From Eulemur rufifrons (taxonomy: Eukaryota > Chordata > Mammalia > Primates > Lemuridae), in NCBI RefSeq assembly GCF_041146395.1, contig NC_091001.1, positions 103,934,965 through 103,998,964 of the forward strand: a stretch of 64,000 nt of DNA, given 5' to 3'. This document shows positions 1-41,150 of this stretch, in pieces (position 1 is the first letter of the stretch; every line of letters begins with the position of its first letter). The notes beneath the pieces were generated by a model that saw only the letters and a list, made by a program, of their open reading frames with translations, did no database searches and was not told the DNA's origin. The position numbers were made by a program, and so were the translations under genes.

Positions 1-652
1 TATTAAACAGTAAAATCATCTGCCTACAAGATGTGCCTCCAGGTCTCAGCTGGACCAGTTCATCTGGCTGGAAACAGATTCTTTCCTAGAGACCCAGGAG
101 GGTCTGTGGGTGCTGCCCAGTGGCAGGGGCCGACTATACCATGTCCAAGAGGTTTAATTTGGCAGAACATACCTCAAACAGGGCTTTGCTCAAAAATATC
201 TTTTATCTTAAAAGGAAATATACATAAAGGCAGGGAAGAAAAGGAAAAATGACAAAAGGGACAGAGAAGATTCTTTTGGAAGAGAAAATATGGTGTTTGT
301 CCCCCATTTGTGTGTGTGTGCGTGTCTAAAAATATTCATATACCTCAAGGTGGGACATGTCTAAGAAGTATCTAGTCCAATCTTCTGCCCAACACATAAC
401 TCATTTTTATAACATTGTTAAGTGCTGATATAGCATATTTCTACTTTGACATCACCAGTGAGAGAAAGCTCATTAAGTCACAAGGAAAACCACTCAATAT
501 TCAGACAACTCCAGTGGTTAGAAAATTCTTCCTTGTTATTTCTCCATTGGTCTTAGTTATCTTTCCCAGAGCCACATACAGCCTATCTAATCCATCTTCC
601 AAAAGCTAATCCTAATTGAGTATTTGAAGGCTGCCAGGATAATCATGATGAC

Positions 653-686
653 GATGATGGTGGTGGTAGCTGTCACCACCATCATC
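653..686. repeat. Perfect inverted repeat, 13-bp arms
   Basis: GATGATGGTGGTG at 653-665 is exactly complementary to CACCACCATCATC at 674-686, with an 8-base loop. The arms consist of GAT and GGT triplets, so expansion of trinucleotides on both arms could have built it. It lies in the CYRIA 5' intron. No function is implied. Confidence 0.85.
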
Positions 687-689
687 AAC

Positions 690-865
690 AGTAAGAGCAC
701 GTAACATTTCTTGACACTTCCGGTAAGTGCTGCGGTAAGCATTTTACATTTTTATCTCATTCATTCTCACAACTTGATTAAACAGATACTTTTTAGAAGT
801 TCATTTTACAGGTGAGGAAACTGAGGCTTACAGAGATGAAGTTGCTTGTCCTGGATAACAGGTAG
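690..865 (-). repeat. MIR SINE relic
   Basis: It contains the antisense MIR core (a 'ttttacaggtgaggaaactgaggc'-like block near 805-830), preceded by the usual 'cattttacatttttatctcattcattctcacaac'-type segment. It is an ancient tRNA-derived SINE, heavily diverged, with approximate ends. Confidence 0.75.
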
Positions 866-1234
866 CAGGAAACAGCTGGGATTAGACGCAGGCATTCTGC
901 TGTGGGATAGACTCCTTAAGCAGTCTCTTCTCTGGTTTTCCATTAGTGAGTTATATCATGAGCATATCTGCCAATGTAGGAGTGTCTTCTCAGCGCAGGA
1001 TTCGGAGACCAGATTCCGCCACTTGCTACATACTCTCGTGCACAGAGTCATCCTTGTTCTCTCACCACATCTTTCTTAGAGTAGTATATTTTTAAAAACT
1101 CAATGTATCAACATAAAAACTGTTGGAAGCTCTATGCATAGAGAATTACAGCCCTGCAGTTCCCTTGCACTGGTCCAGTGACTTTTCAAATTGGTCCTTC
1201 ACAAGCCGAGGTACCTGAGTCACAAGAGTTCATG

Positions 1235-1330
1235 TATAACAGACTTAGAGGAATGCCTTCCCAAAAGCACAGTGCCCGACATCTAATTGCTGTTCCATAA
1301 GCACATATTGAATGAATTAGTAGATGAGTG
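1235..1330 (+). repeat. L2/MIR-like 3' tail
   Basis: The segment resembles the common 'cagtgcctggcacatagtagg...caataaatatttgttgaatgaatg' tail shared by L2 and MIR elements: 'cacagtgcccgacat', then 'gcacatattgaatgaatta'. It is short and degraded, so assignment between L2 and MIR is uncertain. Confidence 0.4.
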
Positions 1331-2073
1331 ACTTCTCTAAGAAGATAGTTTAATGTCTAGAGCTGAGAGCAGTAGAAATTTTGCTGTTTACTTAAAAAAA
1401 AATCTACATTTTAGCTACTCTTTTTTTTTTAGGTTGAGACTACAAATATGTAACTAATTTATATTTCTCTTTGATTTGACTCACCTTTGCAAATAAATGT
1501 CTTAGGCTGCAGTTTCATTGAGAGTAACTTTTTGGATATTATGCCTTTTCATTTTTATGCTTCATCAACTACTCAATCTCATTACCACTGAAATGCTAAA
1601 TTAGAAGAGCCTCTAACTTGCCTGTGAGCCAGACCTCTGAAAAATTGGTCGTCCTATACATGTTAAAAGGAGTCCCTGCAACTGTAAATGTGTGTTGTCT
1701 AAACTCTCTTCCTCATGAGCTTTTAGAAACTTACCTTTCTGGACAGATATTTTAATAATGCCCACTGTGTTGTCTTTGTTTATTGGCATTATATGTTCCA
1801 CGTCAATGGAAAGCTTACACACTTTCATCGTTGTCATACTTTGTATGGTTTAGGTGAGATGTCCCTAGGTTTTAGAGACCCAGTGCCTCAAGGATATTAA
1901 TCTGCCACAAATTCAGAAATGAGTTGCAGTGTTATTACTCATCCTCTGGGATGGAGATGCTTTCTTTCTGGTCTTCAGAGGTAGCTATATGGATTCCAGT
2001 GGTTTCATGTAAGTCTATTTTTTATATTGCTAATGACATTTGGTTTTGTGTTGTCTTTCCTAGGTTTGCTGGG

Positions 2074-30842
<28,769 letters not shown>

Positions 30843-31879
30843 AGCTCTGCTCCAAGAAGAGGATCTATGTGCTGACCTCAGAAGATGTATATGTTTACAT
30901 AATTTAATACAGATTGATGTTAATACTTGCGTATTTACATAACCGTTTCCTTCTTGTCACTGAAATATATGGACCTTAATTTGTATCCTGACTGACTCGA
31001 CCCAGCAGAGCATAAATTGACTTGAGAGCCTTATCTTTGATGTCTGAAATGAAACTCCCCTCTCCAAAGGCAAAATTTGGAGACTTTGATCTTTGCTACC
31101 GGAGTCCTGTAGTGACACCTGTAACAATCAGAAATTCCTAATAGTTTGTGGTAGTGTTTTAATTCTAGATGTGTTATCTCTCTGGGAAGTATAGTTTATA
31201 GAAACACAAAGTATTTGATTTCCTGTGTCGGCTCAGCTACAAGAAACACAACTGTTATCCTGACAGAGGGAGAGAGGAATCCAAGAAAAGAAAAATGCAT
31301 GTGGAGAGGCAAACCCAAGTGTTTTGAATTCAGCACATCCTCTCTCTGTCCTCAGACTGCAAACACATGTGCAACTTTTCTGTTTGCACGTGTTTTATTA
31401 ATCAGCATATTCCCTTTCTGTCTGGATTTATACCCTCTAACATTCCCTTTTAATTTTGCAAGAGGAAAACCACGTGTATTTTCATCAGTTAGTGGGAGAG
31501 CATCAGGAATAGATAGGTGTGCTATTGCAGCTGGACAGATGAAGGTGGTTATCTTGGAGGTGGGGGACAGGTTAGAGGAAGGGCACCCAGGCAACAGGAC
31601 AGCCATCTGTCTGCTTCAACTCTCTGCCTACAGGGACAGGGAAATGGAACTCTGGCTTTGAAATTACAGGTAAGTTTGCCAACTATCCATGTGTCTGCAG
31701 AGTGCTGAGTACACAGCCCCTCCTACTAGGAGCCCTGTTCTCTGTAGACCATTCAGTGGGAACAGAGGTCTCAGGCACCTCATTAGTTACCAGAAAACTG
31801 GGGGAATGTAGAGGGAAAAAGAATCCATGTGTTCTGGTTCCCTGGTATTTAAAAGGCAGCTCTTCCCTGACCCCACTGC

Positions 31880-32030
31880 TAAATCATTGCACTGGTCTGA
31901 GTACCTGGATTTAGTCCTAGCCCTACTAATGATTCATAGTGTGATCGTGGGAAATTTGTGTAAGCTCTCTGAATCTCAGCTTCCTCATCTATAAAATGGG
32001 CAATTAAAACAGACAATCTTCAACAACCCA
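31880..32030 (+). repeat. MIR SINE relic in 3' UTR
   Basis: Sense MIR: 'gtacctggatttagtcctagccctactaatgattcatagtgtgatcgtgggaaatttgtgtaagctctctgaatctcagcttcctcatctataaaatggg'. Confidence 0.85.
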
Positions 32031-32924
32031 GTAAGGCTTGGAGCTGATAAAATGACTGACTCTGCCCTTCTTCCTTACTAAGTATAGTCCAGTAAACATC
32101 GCCCCACCTTGTGTTGTTGATTAACAATATTAAAAGACCTGCAGTAATTATGAATGTAGATCAGAGCTTAGAATAAAATCTTAAAAATCTTCTATTCTGA
32201 CCTCCAGCGGAGAAATGGGACCAGAGGATGTGGTCACACAGGATGGCTCCCACGTGGGACTAGAACCCAGGGTGCTTCTCTCTTAATTCCATGCTCTTCC
32301 TTTTTACCAAGTGGCCTGTGAACACGTACTGTGGGATGGGACTCCACCCTTGTACATAAATCTGCAATTGGCCTATATTATCAGTTGCTTATTTTCACTA
32401 GAAGGAAAGAGTCACCCAGACAGTAAACGATAATCCTGGAAGTTGGAACTGGGAACACCAGGATTTGGCATCATTCGCAGCATCCCAGAAATGAGCTGTA
32501 AGATACCATTGCTTTCTGGACTTGAGTGGCCAGCTGAAATTCCCTTGGCTCCTCGAAGAAAAGGGGACAAATAGTTGTTTTGTTTTGTTTAAACAAAGAA
32601 ATGTAGTCAAGTGGCAGGAAAGATTCCTTATATCTAAGCATCAGTCAAAACAAAAGGCTCTTTTCCTTGGAGCTTTTCAAGCTCAAGAAGTACAACTGCA
32701 TGGGTGGAGGTTCTCGTCAGAACAGAAATATGTTAGGTGGCCTTCAGGACCTTTTCAAACCTAGGGATTTTAACACCCTAGAGGAAGCCAGAAAAGGTGG
32801 TAACACCAGGTGAGCAAAGTTACTAAATATTTAGCTTAAGAACTGTTCTATTTGGCAGCCCTGTGTTATGCTTGAGCAACAATTCTCAAGACTAGAAACA
32901 TAGAAGCACACAATATTTGTCATC

Positions 32925-33050
32925 ATTGGTTCCATTTTCCTTCTTTAGCAGGTGAGGAGATTAAGGCTTGTAGAGAGGAAGGTTTGCCAACCAGCACAGG
33001 GCTCACAGGGCTCAAGTCATGTGTCTGTACCATGGCTGCCTCTCAGCTGG
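32925..33050 (-). repeat. MIR-like relic in 3' UTR
   Basis: 'cttctttagcaggtgaggagattaaggcttgtagagagg' followed by 'ccaaccagcacagggctcacagggctcaagtc' resembles antisense MIR but is diverged. Confidence 0.5.
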
Positions 33051-34201
33051 CTAAGTGAGAAAATGTTTGGGATTATCGGTCAAGTTGTTAAATATATTTA
33101 TCTCAGAGTAAACAGTTAAGCACAGTTATAATTTTAAATTAGACATTCTGTCCAAGGGGACCAAACATACAGGAGGGGCTGCTGTCCTGCCCCAGTCTCG
33201 CCAGGCCGCCTTGTCTCAAAGCCAAGACTTAGCAGTACGTGGATGCTGAAAGCCCAGGGTCGGAACTGTCGCCTCTGATTATGGAGAGGACAAGTTAACT
33301 GAATGTCTGTGATCACTAACAGGTGATGGGCCTTGGGTCCACTCCAGAGCTACTGTGGGAGACAAATTCTTTTAACAGACTGTCCGCCAGGCATCAGGAG
33401 TCCTTGAACAATCACGGGTTGTTTTTTCTTATGCTGCATGCACACGTGTCCAAGACTTATGGGTGGTTTGGGGGAAAGTGCTAGCAACAGTGTCAATGTT
33501 AATGTTAACTATATTTCATATTTGAGGTCTCATAGTTTTTAAATAAACAGTGTTTTCCATAACTCAGATATTTATTTTGGGGCAAGCAACAAAGTGAAAA
33601 TTATGTTTCTCAGTTACCTTGCTACTTTGGCATTAAAACTCTGTTCTCAGAAACCTTTCACGCGCCACTAGGAATTAGTAATAAAAAACAAGTAGAAATG
33701 GATATTTTAAGTTGTGCTAATCCTTTAGGACTGGAGTGTTAAGAACTAGAAAGAAAGGTTTGCATATTACCTTTTATCCATTAATTAATATCATGTTTCA
33801 TCAACATTTGCTCCTAGTCATCACCATTATATCAAATCATTAATGGTAACCTGACGTTTGATGTATCATCACATTTAAGTAAAAATAATTTCCTGCTTTT
33901 CTAAAAGAAAGGTCTACTCAATCTTAGGATCCAATTGTGCAGTAGAATTCAGAAACATCTCATTCAATGTCATATCCTGGACAGCTGGATTTTTTTAAAT
34001 GTTAATAATAAACATTGGACTTTTATCTTAAAGAACCCAGAACCATGGAACCCAGTTTTCCCAGTACATCTATAAAGGCTGTTGCATACCGGAAGCTGTT
34101 TTAAAGTTGTTATATGTTGTTTGCTGAAGTCATTGTAATTTTTTTTTTTTTTTTGCCTGCTTTGCCTCTTTTTGTACAGAAGTTTTGAGTGTGAAATGAA
34201 A

Positions 34202-34207
34202 ATTAAA
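34202..34207 (+). terminator. CYRIA: Polyadenylation signal ATTAAA (probable CYRIA 3' end)
   Basis: ATTAAA, the commonest variant of the poly(A) hexamer, lies about 3.36 kb after the stop codon. Upstream U-rich and downstream GU-rich sequence fit a cleavage site around 34220-34230. AATAAA at 34007-34012 is an alternative nearby. Confidence 0.6.
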
Positions 34208-35175
34208 GTTTGGTACATATATTTAAAAATATCTCTCTACTTTATATGATGTTCAAGGTTGAGTGGGTGACAAACATATGATGATTAGTCCACATAGATA
34301 TGTACTAAATACCTGCTCTGAGGAAATTACACCACCTGCCCTTCGCCTCTCTACACCTCAGTTTCTTCAAATAGAACATATAATACTCAAAATGTGCTAC
34401 TGTTGGTACCAGGTGTCTCTTACTCATTTTAGCAAGGACCCTTCATTATAAAAAAGGCAAAAAAGGAAAAGAGACATATTGATATCTAGATATGCGTGAG
34501 ACCTACTTGTCCAGGGATGCTAAGATACCCTAATAAATATTCTTTTATTTTCTTTTGAGTGCAGTAGCACTTTATAGATTTGGCAAGATCAGCAAATAAC
34601 TTATTCCACATTAAGTACGTTTTTCAGACAATGTAAGCATTAAAACAACTCTTAACTATTCATCATTGAGGATTTTCTAGAGAATTACTTTTAATCCATG
34701 CAGTTTTGAAGCTGATCACCTAAGACCTAATTGTATTTGCTCTCAGTGGGACAGAATCCCCAAGAGAGACCTTCCAATGATGCCCTGTGCAAAAGGCATA
34801 GTCATTAGGATTACTTGGGACAAAAAGTGAAAAGAATAGAAATGGGAATTTTTCTGTAAATTGTCAAATGGACAAATTTAAATTTCTCCAGGACAAAACC
34901 TGGAAGGATAGAGAAGGAAAGGGGCCTCTGAAGAGTGTGTATGTGGCCCTAATTAAATGAGTGTTGAGAGTCAAAAGACATGAAAAATGAAGAGGAGAGC
35001 ATGTGTGTGGTTATCAAGAGGAAAACAGCTCGTAAGGAACTGAGGAATGTGTGACTCAGAATACCCTTCATACTGGCAAGAAATTTGGCTGTTATTTATT
35101 TAGGGTTCTCTTGAAAGGATGGGGATAAGGAGCTTAGCGGAACCACACTCCTGAAAGCTGGGGAATATTTGCAAT

Positions 35176-35210
35176 CTAACCCTAATCCTAACCCTAACCC
35201 TAACCCTAAC
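35176..35210 (-). repeat. Interstitial telomeric repeat (CCCTAA)n
   Basis: About six units of the vertebrate telomere hexamer in the C-rich orientation, one with a C-to-T change (TCCTAA). Flanks are non-telomeric. About 950 bp beyond the inferred end of CYRIA. Confidence 0.95.
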
Positions 35211-38156
35211 ACCTGATTTCAGACTTTGGCTCATCAGTGAGTAGGTAGAATTTCTAGGTGTTTGCTGTTTGAAAGGTCTATATTGTATTTGGCCATCACA
35301 ACTTAAGTGACTGGTTAAATAATATTGATTGATTGATTTAAACTATTCAAATGCATGAAATGTTAATATATTAATCTATCAGTACTCAAATGCTGGTGGA
35401 GACTAGTCTAAAACTATGCCAATCTCACCTGCATGGTACCTCTTACAGAGTAAATAAAGGGAGATCTTGGCCATCTGCTTCAGCTCAAAAGTCAAACTCC
35501 TTCAAAAGGAGTTTTTCTGCCCTGGTCTCATCAAGTTCTCAAGGTTGTGACTTTGGTTCTGTAGCTCTGCCCCTGCCTGTTTCTCTTACACAAAAGTCTG
35601 GAAATCCCAGATCTGTTGGAAATGGATGCCCTGAAAATGCATTGTGCAAAATACCTCCATCAGAATGCTGTTTGAAATTGTGCTATGTACAATTTTAGAT
35701 ATATCTCAGAACTTAGTTTTAAAAGAGTGTTTTCAGGGGACAGTTTCTGAAAACTTACTTGAAAAATTATTTTCTCTATGAAATCTTCCAATTTTCCCCA
35801 TCAAATCTCACACTTCCAGATTCTTCTTCCTCTCAGCCTGCATTTTTATTTTAAAATTTCCTTTGTTTGTACCATGACAGGCTTTGTTTCAAGTTGAGAA
35901 CTACAATTTATGAACCATTCCTAAGCCACCCAAGTGCTAAGCTTGTCAGTGCTGTGATTTGAGAACCAGAAGTTTTAAGAGGCTCCTTACACCTTTAAGA
36001 ACATGTCTCTAGACAATGTCAAAAGTATTTGGTAGAGGCTATCAAATTATTTTCTTCCAAATATCCATATATTTGAAAAGGATATTTCTTCCTTTTGTAT
36101 GAGAGAAAAAATACAATCACTGTGGGGAAGGGTACAGGAGTGGTGGTATTATATGTGCAAATGGATGGGGAGGATGAGCTACACTGTGCACAGAAAAGGT
36201 AGAGAGCTCTAGGCTGAACCAGGTGAGTATTTACTATCTCCCAAATGCATTTCCACTCCCATGATTCTGCCATTAATGCACAGCCTCTTCCTCTCAGTCT
36301 ATCTGAATTCCACCTGTACACCCTGGTCATTGTCTACTCCCTCCATGAAGCTTCTAACTACCCCAGCCCCTGCTAATCCTCTCTCTTCTGGGTCCCTCAT
36401 GCATTTCATTTATCTAAACTAGATATAGCCCTTTATAATACTTCAAATATGTGTCTGTTTTCTCACCAGATTTTGAGTTTTTCAGGGCACAGAATGTGTC
36501 CTTTAGAAGACTGGGCTCAATATAGGCCAGTGGCCCATAGAAGCTGCCTACAAAAGGGAAACTTCAGGGTCCTGAAACCTGGTGTGCTGAAATGAAACTC
36601 TGACAGTTAATTTCTACAGCTCACCAGAAATCCACAATAATAAATTATCTGCTCCCTTGGCTGGTCAGTTTTATTCCTGAAGGAAATATTTACCTACCTC
36701 TCAGGATGATTTTAACCTCTGTGGACACACAGAGCTTGCAACTTGTGGCTGATCTGCCAGGAGTCCAGATGAGAAAATCAGGCTCTTGTCTTGATCAAAA
36801 GTCAGAGTCAGCTAGTCCTGGTAAGGGCATGTAGCCAACATGCTAGTCAAATGACATCTTGGGATGTTAGCATGGACAAGGCTACTACTCTGTCAGAGAG
36901 CAGAATTTGACACACTCAGAGAGAGGCAGAAGGGCACCAGTAGCAGAGTTTCAGATTAACCAGACAAATCAATTCAGCACCTTGGATAGCGATCTAGGCA
37001 TCTTGCCCTAACACTGCACAGCCATTTATCCTTGCCTCTATAAGCCCTATTAGTGAATTAAACTTTGTCTCTAGAACTCTGGTTATCAAAGATAATATGT
37101 TCCTTCCAATAATGAAGTTATTAGGTAGCTGGAAAAGCATTTTTCTTCTTCCTGGGACTTCTGAATGTCACACAAGATGGGCAAAAAGTGGTTTTGAAAA
37201 TGCCCAAGAATCTTCTTGAGTTTTCATACTCATGGTGTTTTTAGATTCAAGCCAAAGTCATACGAATAGCTCTTCCTTCTTTTTTAGCTCCACACTTCCA
37301 GTCCTAACATGTATTCTTTCTAAATATCTCTCAAAATATATCAACTTCTCCTAGTCGGTTTTGTTTTATTTCCTCCAATGATCATCTCTTCCCTAAAAGA
37401 TCACCTGGCCCTTACTCTTCCTCCTCCAATCCATTCTCCACACAGCTAACCTTTCTATGACATACATCTGACCATATTTGTATCTTTAGCAAGTTTTCTG
37501 AAATATATTCTCAGAGACGTTAATTGGTGTTCAATGAGGGGGTGTGAGGAGAGAAGATGTCAGTTTTCAAGTATTTGTGAAACAAGGTTAAAGAGTTCAT
37601 TTTATTTACTTATTTTTTTACTACCATATTTTTTATACATTATAAATCTCCATGGGAGGGTAGACAATATGATATATCAATTCTGAAATGTATTTGTCTA
37701 CAGACTCTTTTATATTTCACAGAACATCTATAATTTCTTATGGACATTAGCATTCTGCAGAAACACTACTAAATCAAACCTAATGGCTTGAGATGTAAGG
37801 CCTTCCATGAGATAACCTGTGCTTAGTTCTCCCGTATCACTTACCTTCCACCAAGCATGAATCCCATTTTCACATGCTATGAAACTGTTCACAGTTCTTT
37901 AACATATCATCTGTTTTTTTCATATTTATAGGTTTCTAATAGTGTTGCCTCTTCTGCCTTAAATTTTATTTGTTCTCATCTGCCTTATGAAATTCTATTC
38001 ATCCTTTGAGAAATTGCCCAAATGTTTCTTCTTCTTTGAACCTTTCCATGCCCAGCCCAAAGAGTTATACTCTTTCCTATGTATCCCACCATATATATAA
38101 TATATAGTATTTTAATGTTGTATTAAAGGTGAGTGATATTGGAGAATTAAACACAT

Positions 38157-38320
38157 AAAGAAATAAACACATAGATGCAAAACATGATGAACATCCCATC
38201 CATATACATAATATATAATATTTAATATTATATTTCTTAAAATATAATATTAAAATGTAATATTTAATCTTATATATAGATGTCCAGCATAGTACTTTTT
38301 ACTTATGTGTTTATTTATAG
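38157..38320. repeat. AT-rich foldback with nested perfect inverted repeats
   Basis: The inner arms TTTAATATTATATTT (38221-38235) and AAATATAATATTAAA (38240-38254) are perfectly complementary around a 4-base loop. The outer arms AAATAAACACATA (38161-38173) and TATGTGTTTATTT (38304-38316) are also perfectly complementary. Sequence between them pairs imperfectly, so the whole block folds back. A related AT block occurs just upstream at about 38085-38125 in direct orientation. Confidence 0.85.
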
Positions 38321-40264
38321 CTTGCTCACTGGACAATGGATTCCTTAAAGTCAGTATCTTTATCTAATTTATCTCTCTAATCTCTCTGGTCACATCATCT
38401 AATAGGATGGATGACACTCAATACATGCTCGGGGCGTATTTAAATGCATTTCCTCCTCTCACTCAAACCTGAAGCCCAAGCCATCCCGCCACCCCAAGCA
38501 GGATGACCTCATATGCTTTTGCACAAATGTAGTTCTGCCTGCTGTTCTTCTTCTGGTGGCATCTTCAGTTTGCCAAGGACTCGAGCTTAGAACCACTATG
38601 TGTGGTTCAAAATAGATGCTATGGCAATAAGGGCTGTAGTCTGCCTCTTGCTCTACTCCCCAAGCCTGCTTTTAATCTTGCACCAAGAGCAAGCTCGTGT
38701 TTCACAAGGCAGACAATTCTAGGGCATATAGAATAGTATTACCATCTTGTAAGAAATAGAAGAATAGTTCTGTACTTTCTTCTTATTTAACAAATGGCAA
38801 ATAATTGTTCATATTTATTTGACTAAGTGTTTCTTTATGTAAAACTGGAATGCATTAGTAATTTCCTGAAAATGTATTGTCTTCTTTCCTCTTATTACAA
38901 ATAATAACACTGATCTGACAGAGTGACTTCTTATCTAGGTAGAAGCAATAATCCTGTAAGAGAATTATATTTGTAATATTATATGATGAACGGGGAAAAC
39001 TTGATCACCTCTCTTTAATTAATACACATGTAATTTTGTTCTTTGGTTTCAATATAAATTATTATTATACCTTCTTCCACTTCTGAAAAGTCATTCCCAA
39101 AAGATTTTGGATAGTCTCTTACAATGATAAAGCCAGCATAAAATTAATTGTGGCAAGTAAAAAACATACACTTAGAAAAACAGAAAGGCGAGCTAAGTAG
39201 AGTATATATAGAACATCTAAAAATATTTAAGACAGATGATGGATTAACACTGCTACTGGTAATGGGGGATCTTATGTAACATAAGATGTTACAGATGGTA
39301 GGAATTGTGGATATGAAAGGTCTCACTTTGACAGACTTTGCTAGTGTTTTTAATAAATGTCCCATTCTAGCCTTAGACAGAGTTAGGTTGTTTGAGAAGC
39401 AGTCATACATGGCATGTTGACTTAAACTACCTGTTATTAACTCATCTTGTAGCCTCAAGATAGCAAGACTGTATGTGCGGAATTATTGTTTTCTGTGCAC
39501 CATTTTCTCAGAGCGTTGTCAAATTAGCAACTCTGAATTCCTGCGGTTGTTGGTGAAGATCATTGATCCAGGATAAAAGGAGGAAGCTTTCAGTGGAAAC
39601 ATCCTTCATTTCTTCTCCTGACCTCAGTCCCTTGTGCATTCACTGTGTGGTTACTGAGTTACTGATACTCTGTATAAGATCATGTGCTGATTGCCAAGAA
39701 TATGGTTATGAAAGTTAGAGGATTTACATGCTAGTTGGTGAGGGGGGACAAAAGTAGGTTCAATGGTTCAATTTGATAATGATTATACTAGAGATAAACA
39801 CAAAGTTGTGTAATAGGAAGGATATGGGAAACCTAACCTAGCCTGGGTGAGGTTGGGGGGAAGTCAAAGAATTTGCCCAGGCTGTGGCAGATGAGCTAAG
39901 CTTTGAAGAAGCCAGGAAAACGTCCAAAGTGGGGAGGATGAGGGGTGACTGTTTCAGAAAGAGGTAGCAGCATGTGCAAAAATAAAACAGTCCTCAGGGC
40001 TGGAGCACATTGTCTATTTTGTTTTATACTATGGGGGGTGGGAAGAGGGTAAATGGTGGGAATCCAGTGAGAGGTGAGGCTGGACTATTTGGTAAAAGGA
40101 TATATAAGGGTGACAGAAAGACATGAAAAGATGTTAAACTGAAAAGTGACACAGTCAAATTTATGCCTTCAGTGATTATTTTGACCATTAGGTTGGAGGA
40201 TGACTTGGAAAATATGGCTTGGAGAGAAGAAAACAGCAGTTGAGAATAAGAGAATAATTAAAGA

Positions 40265-40392
40265 CAAATGCCTATATGGCACCCACCACGAGTTAGACCC
40301 AGGACATGAATTATGTATATTAATCTCTCTATGTGATCCCTATTATCTAATAAATCCCATTTTTACAGAAGAGGAAATTGAGATACTATAAA
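40265..40392 (-). repeat. MIR SINE relic
   Basis: Antisense MIR end: 'aatcccatttttacagaagaggaaattgagatac'. Confidence 0.65.
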
Positions 40393-40399
40393 GACTCTC

Positions 40400-40822
40400 T
40401 GCATGACCAAGCCCTACATGGCCTCCTTGTGAGCTCTCTGTTCATCTAGTTCTGAATTTGGACTTCCGTGTTCGTCTCTGCATTGTTTGATGCTAGCAAG
40501 AATCCTGCTAAGTCAGTTTAATCAGAACTACAACCTTCGATTTCTCATCACCTTTGATATCTAATCAGATTCCTTATCCTCTATCATCCCCACAGTGATG
40601 TCTGGTCACCCTGGGCTGCCTTCAGCAAGAATTCTGTTAGGTTTAGCCAGAATCCCCCTTAGTAATTTTCTATCTACCGACACCCACCCTGTGCCTAGAC
40701 TACAAATCCCCATCTGTCCCTCCTGCATTCAGAGTGAGTCCAATCTCTTCTGCCTACTGCGGTAGTTCTCCCCCAGGAATAAAGTCGGCCTTATCATCTT
40801 CACTGAATATGATTTTTTAACA
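40400..40822 (+). mobile_element. Probable solo LTR (endogenous retrovirus type unassigned)
   Basis: About 420 bp starting TG and ending CA. It carries an LTR-like 3' portion: C-rich sequence, 'ctgcggtagttctcccccaggaataaagtcggccttatc' with an AATAAA signal about 40 bp before the end. No flanking internal retroviral sequence is recognised on either side. Ends and class are guesses. Confidence 0.4.
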
Positions 40823-40954
40823 GCATGAAGATGGTAAGTAAGTTCTCCAAGTTCTCAGAGCTGTAAGTGGTGGATCTGGGATTCTAAAGCCGGCAGCTGA
40901 GCTCCAGAGCATGTGATCTCAACCACCGAGCTGTAGAAAACTGAATTTTTATGG

Positions 40955-41150
40955 GCATCCACTCAGTGTAGACAGCATGTTACCCACTTGCCATACATTA
41001 TCCCAATTACTCCTTACAACAATGCGTGGGGGTAGATAATCATATTATCTCATTTTACAGATGAGGAAAGTGAGGTGCAGGGAGGTTGGTAACGTTTCCT
41101 AAGGGAGTTCAACATGAGTCCAGAATGAGGATTTGGACCCTTCATAATTG
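40955..41150 (-). repeat. MIR SINE relic
   Basis: Antisense MIR: 'acattatcccaattactccttacaacaatgcgtgggggtagataatcatattatctcattttacagatgaggaaagtgaggtgcag'. Well preserved. Confidence 0.85.

Larger units (their letters stand above)
1..2063 (+). other. CYRIA: Partial 5' intron of CYRIA
   Basis: This stretch precedes the first coding exon and ends in a good acceptor (pyrimidine-rich tract, then AG at 2062-2063). The exon begins 10 bases before the start codon, so the 5' UTR must be completed by exon(s) upstream of the window. No CpG-rich promoter is visible. Contents are an antisense MIR at about 690-865, a perfect 13-bp-arm hairpin at 653-686 and an L2/MIR-like tail near 1235-1330. The small open frames here look like chance. 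Confidence 0.75.
30843..34225 (+). other. CYRIA: CYRIA 3' UTR (inferred extent)
   Basis: Non-coding terminal exon sequence after TAG. The end is inferred from ATTAAA at 34202-34207 preceded by a U-rich run at 34139-34154 and followed by GU-rich sequence near 34249-34268. Earlier AATAAA hexamers (32172, 33542, 34007) could give shorter isoforms. It includes MIR relics at about 31880-32030 and 32925-33050. The 100-plus-codon frame at 31215-31661 lies wholly within this UTR and is not supported as coding. Confidence 0.6.
34226..40260. other. Intergenic flank, no gene recognised
   Basis: AT-rich unique-looking sequence downstream of CYRIA. Besides the telomeric island (35176-35210) and the AT-rich foldback (38157-38320), only weak L2-like text (39870-40230) is seen. 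Open frames such as 35390-35698, 36019-36330 and 39144-39458 have no homology, splice or promoter support. Confidence 0.7.
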
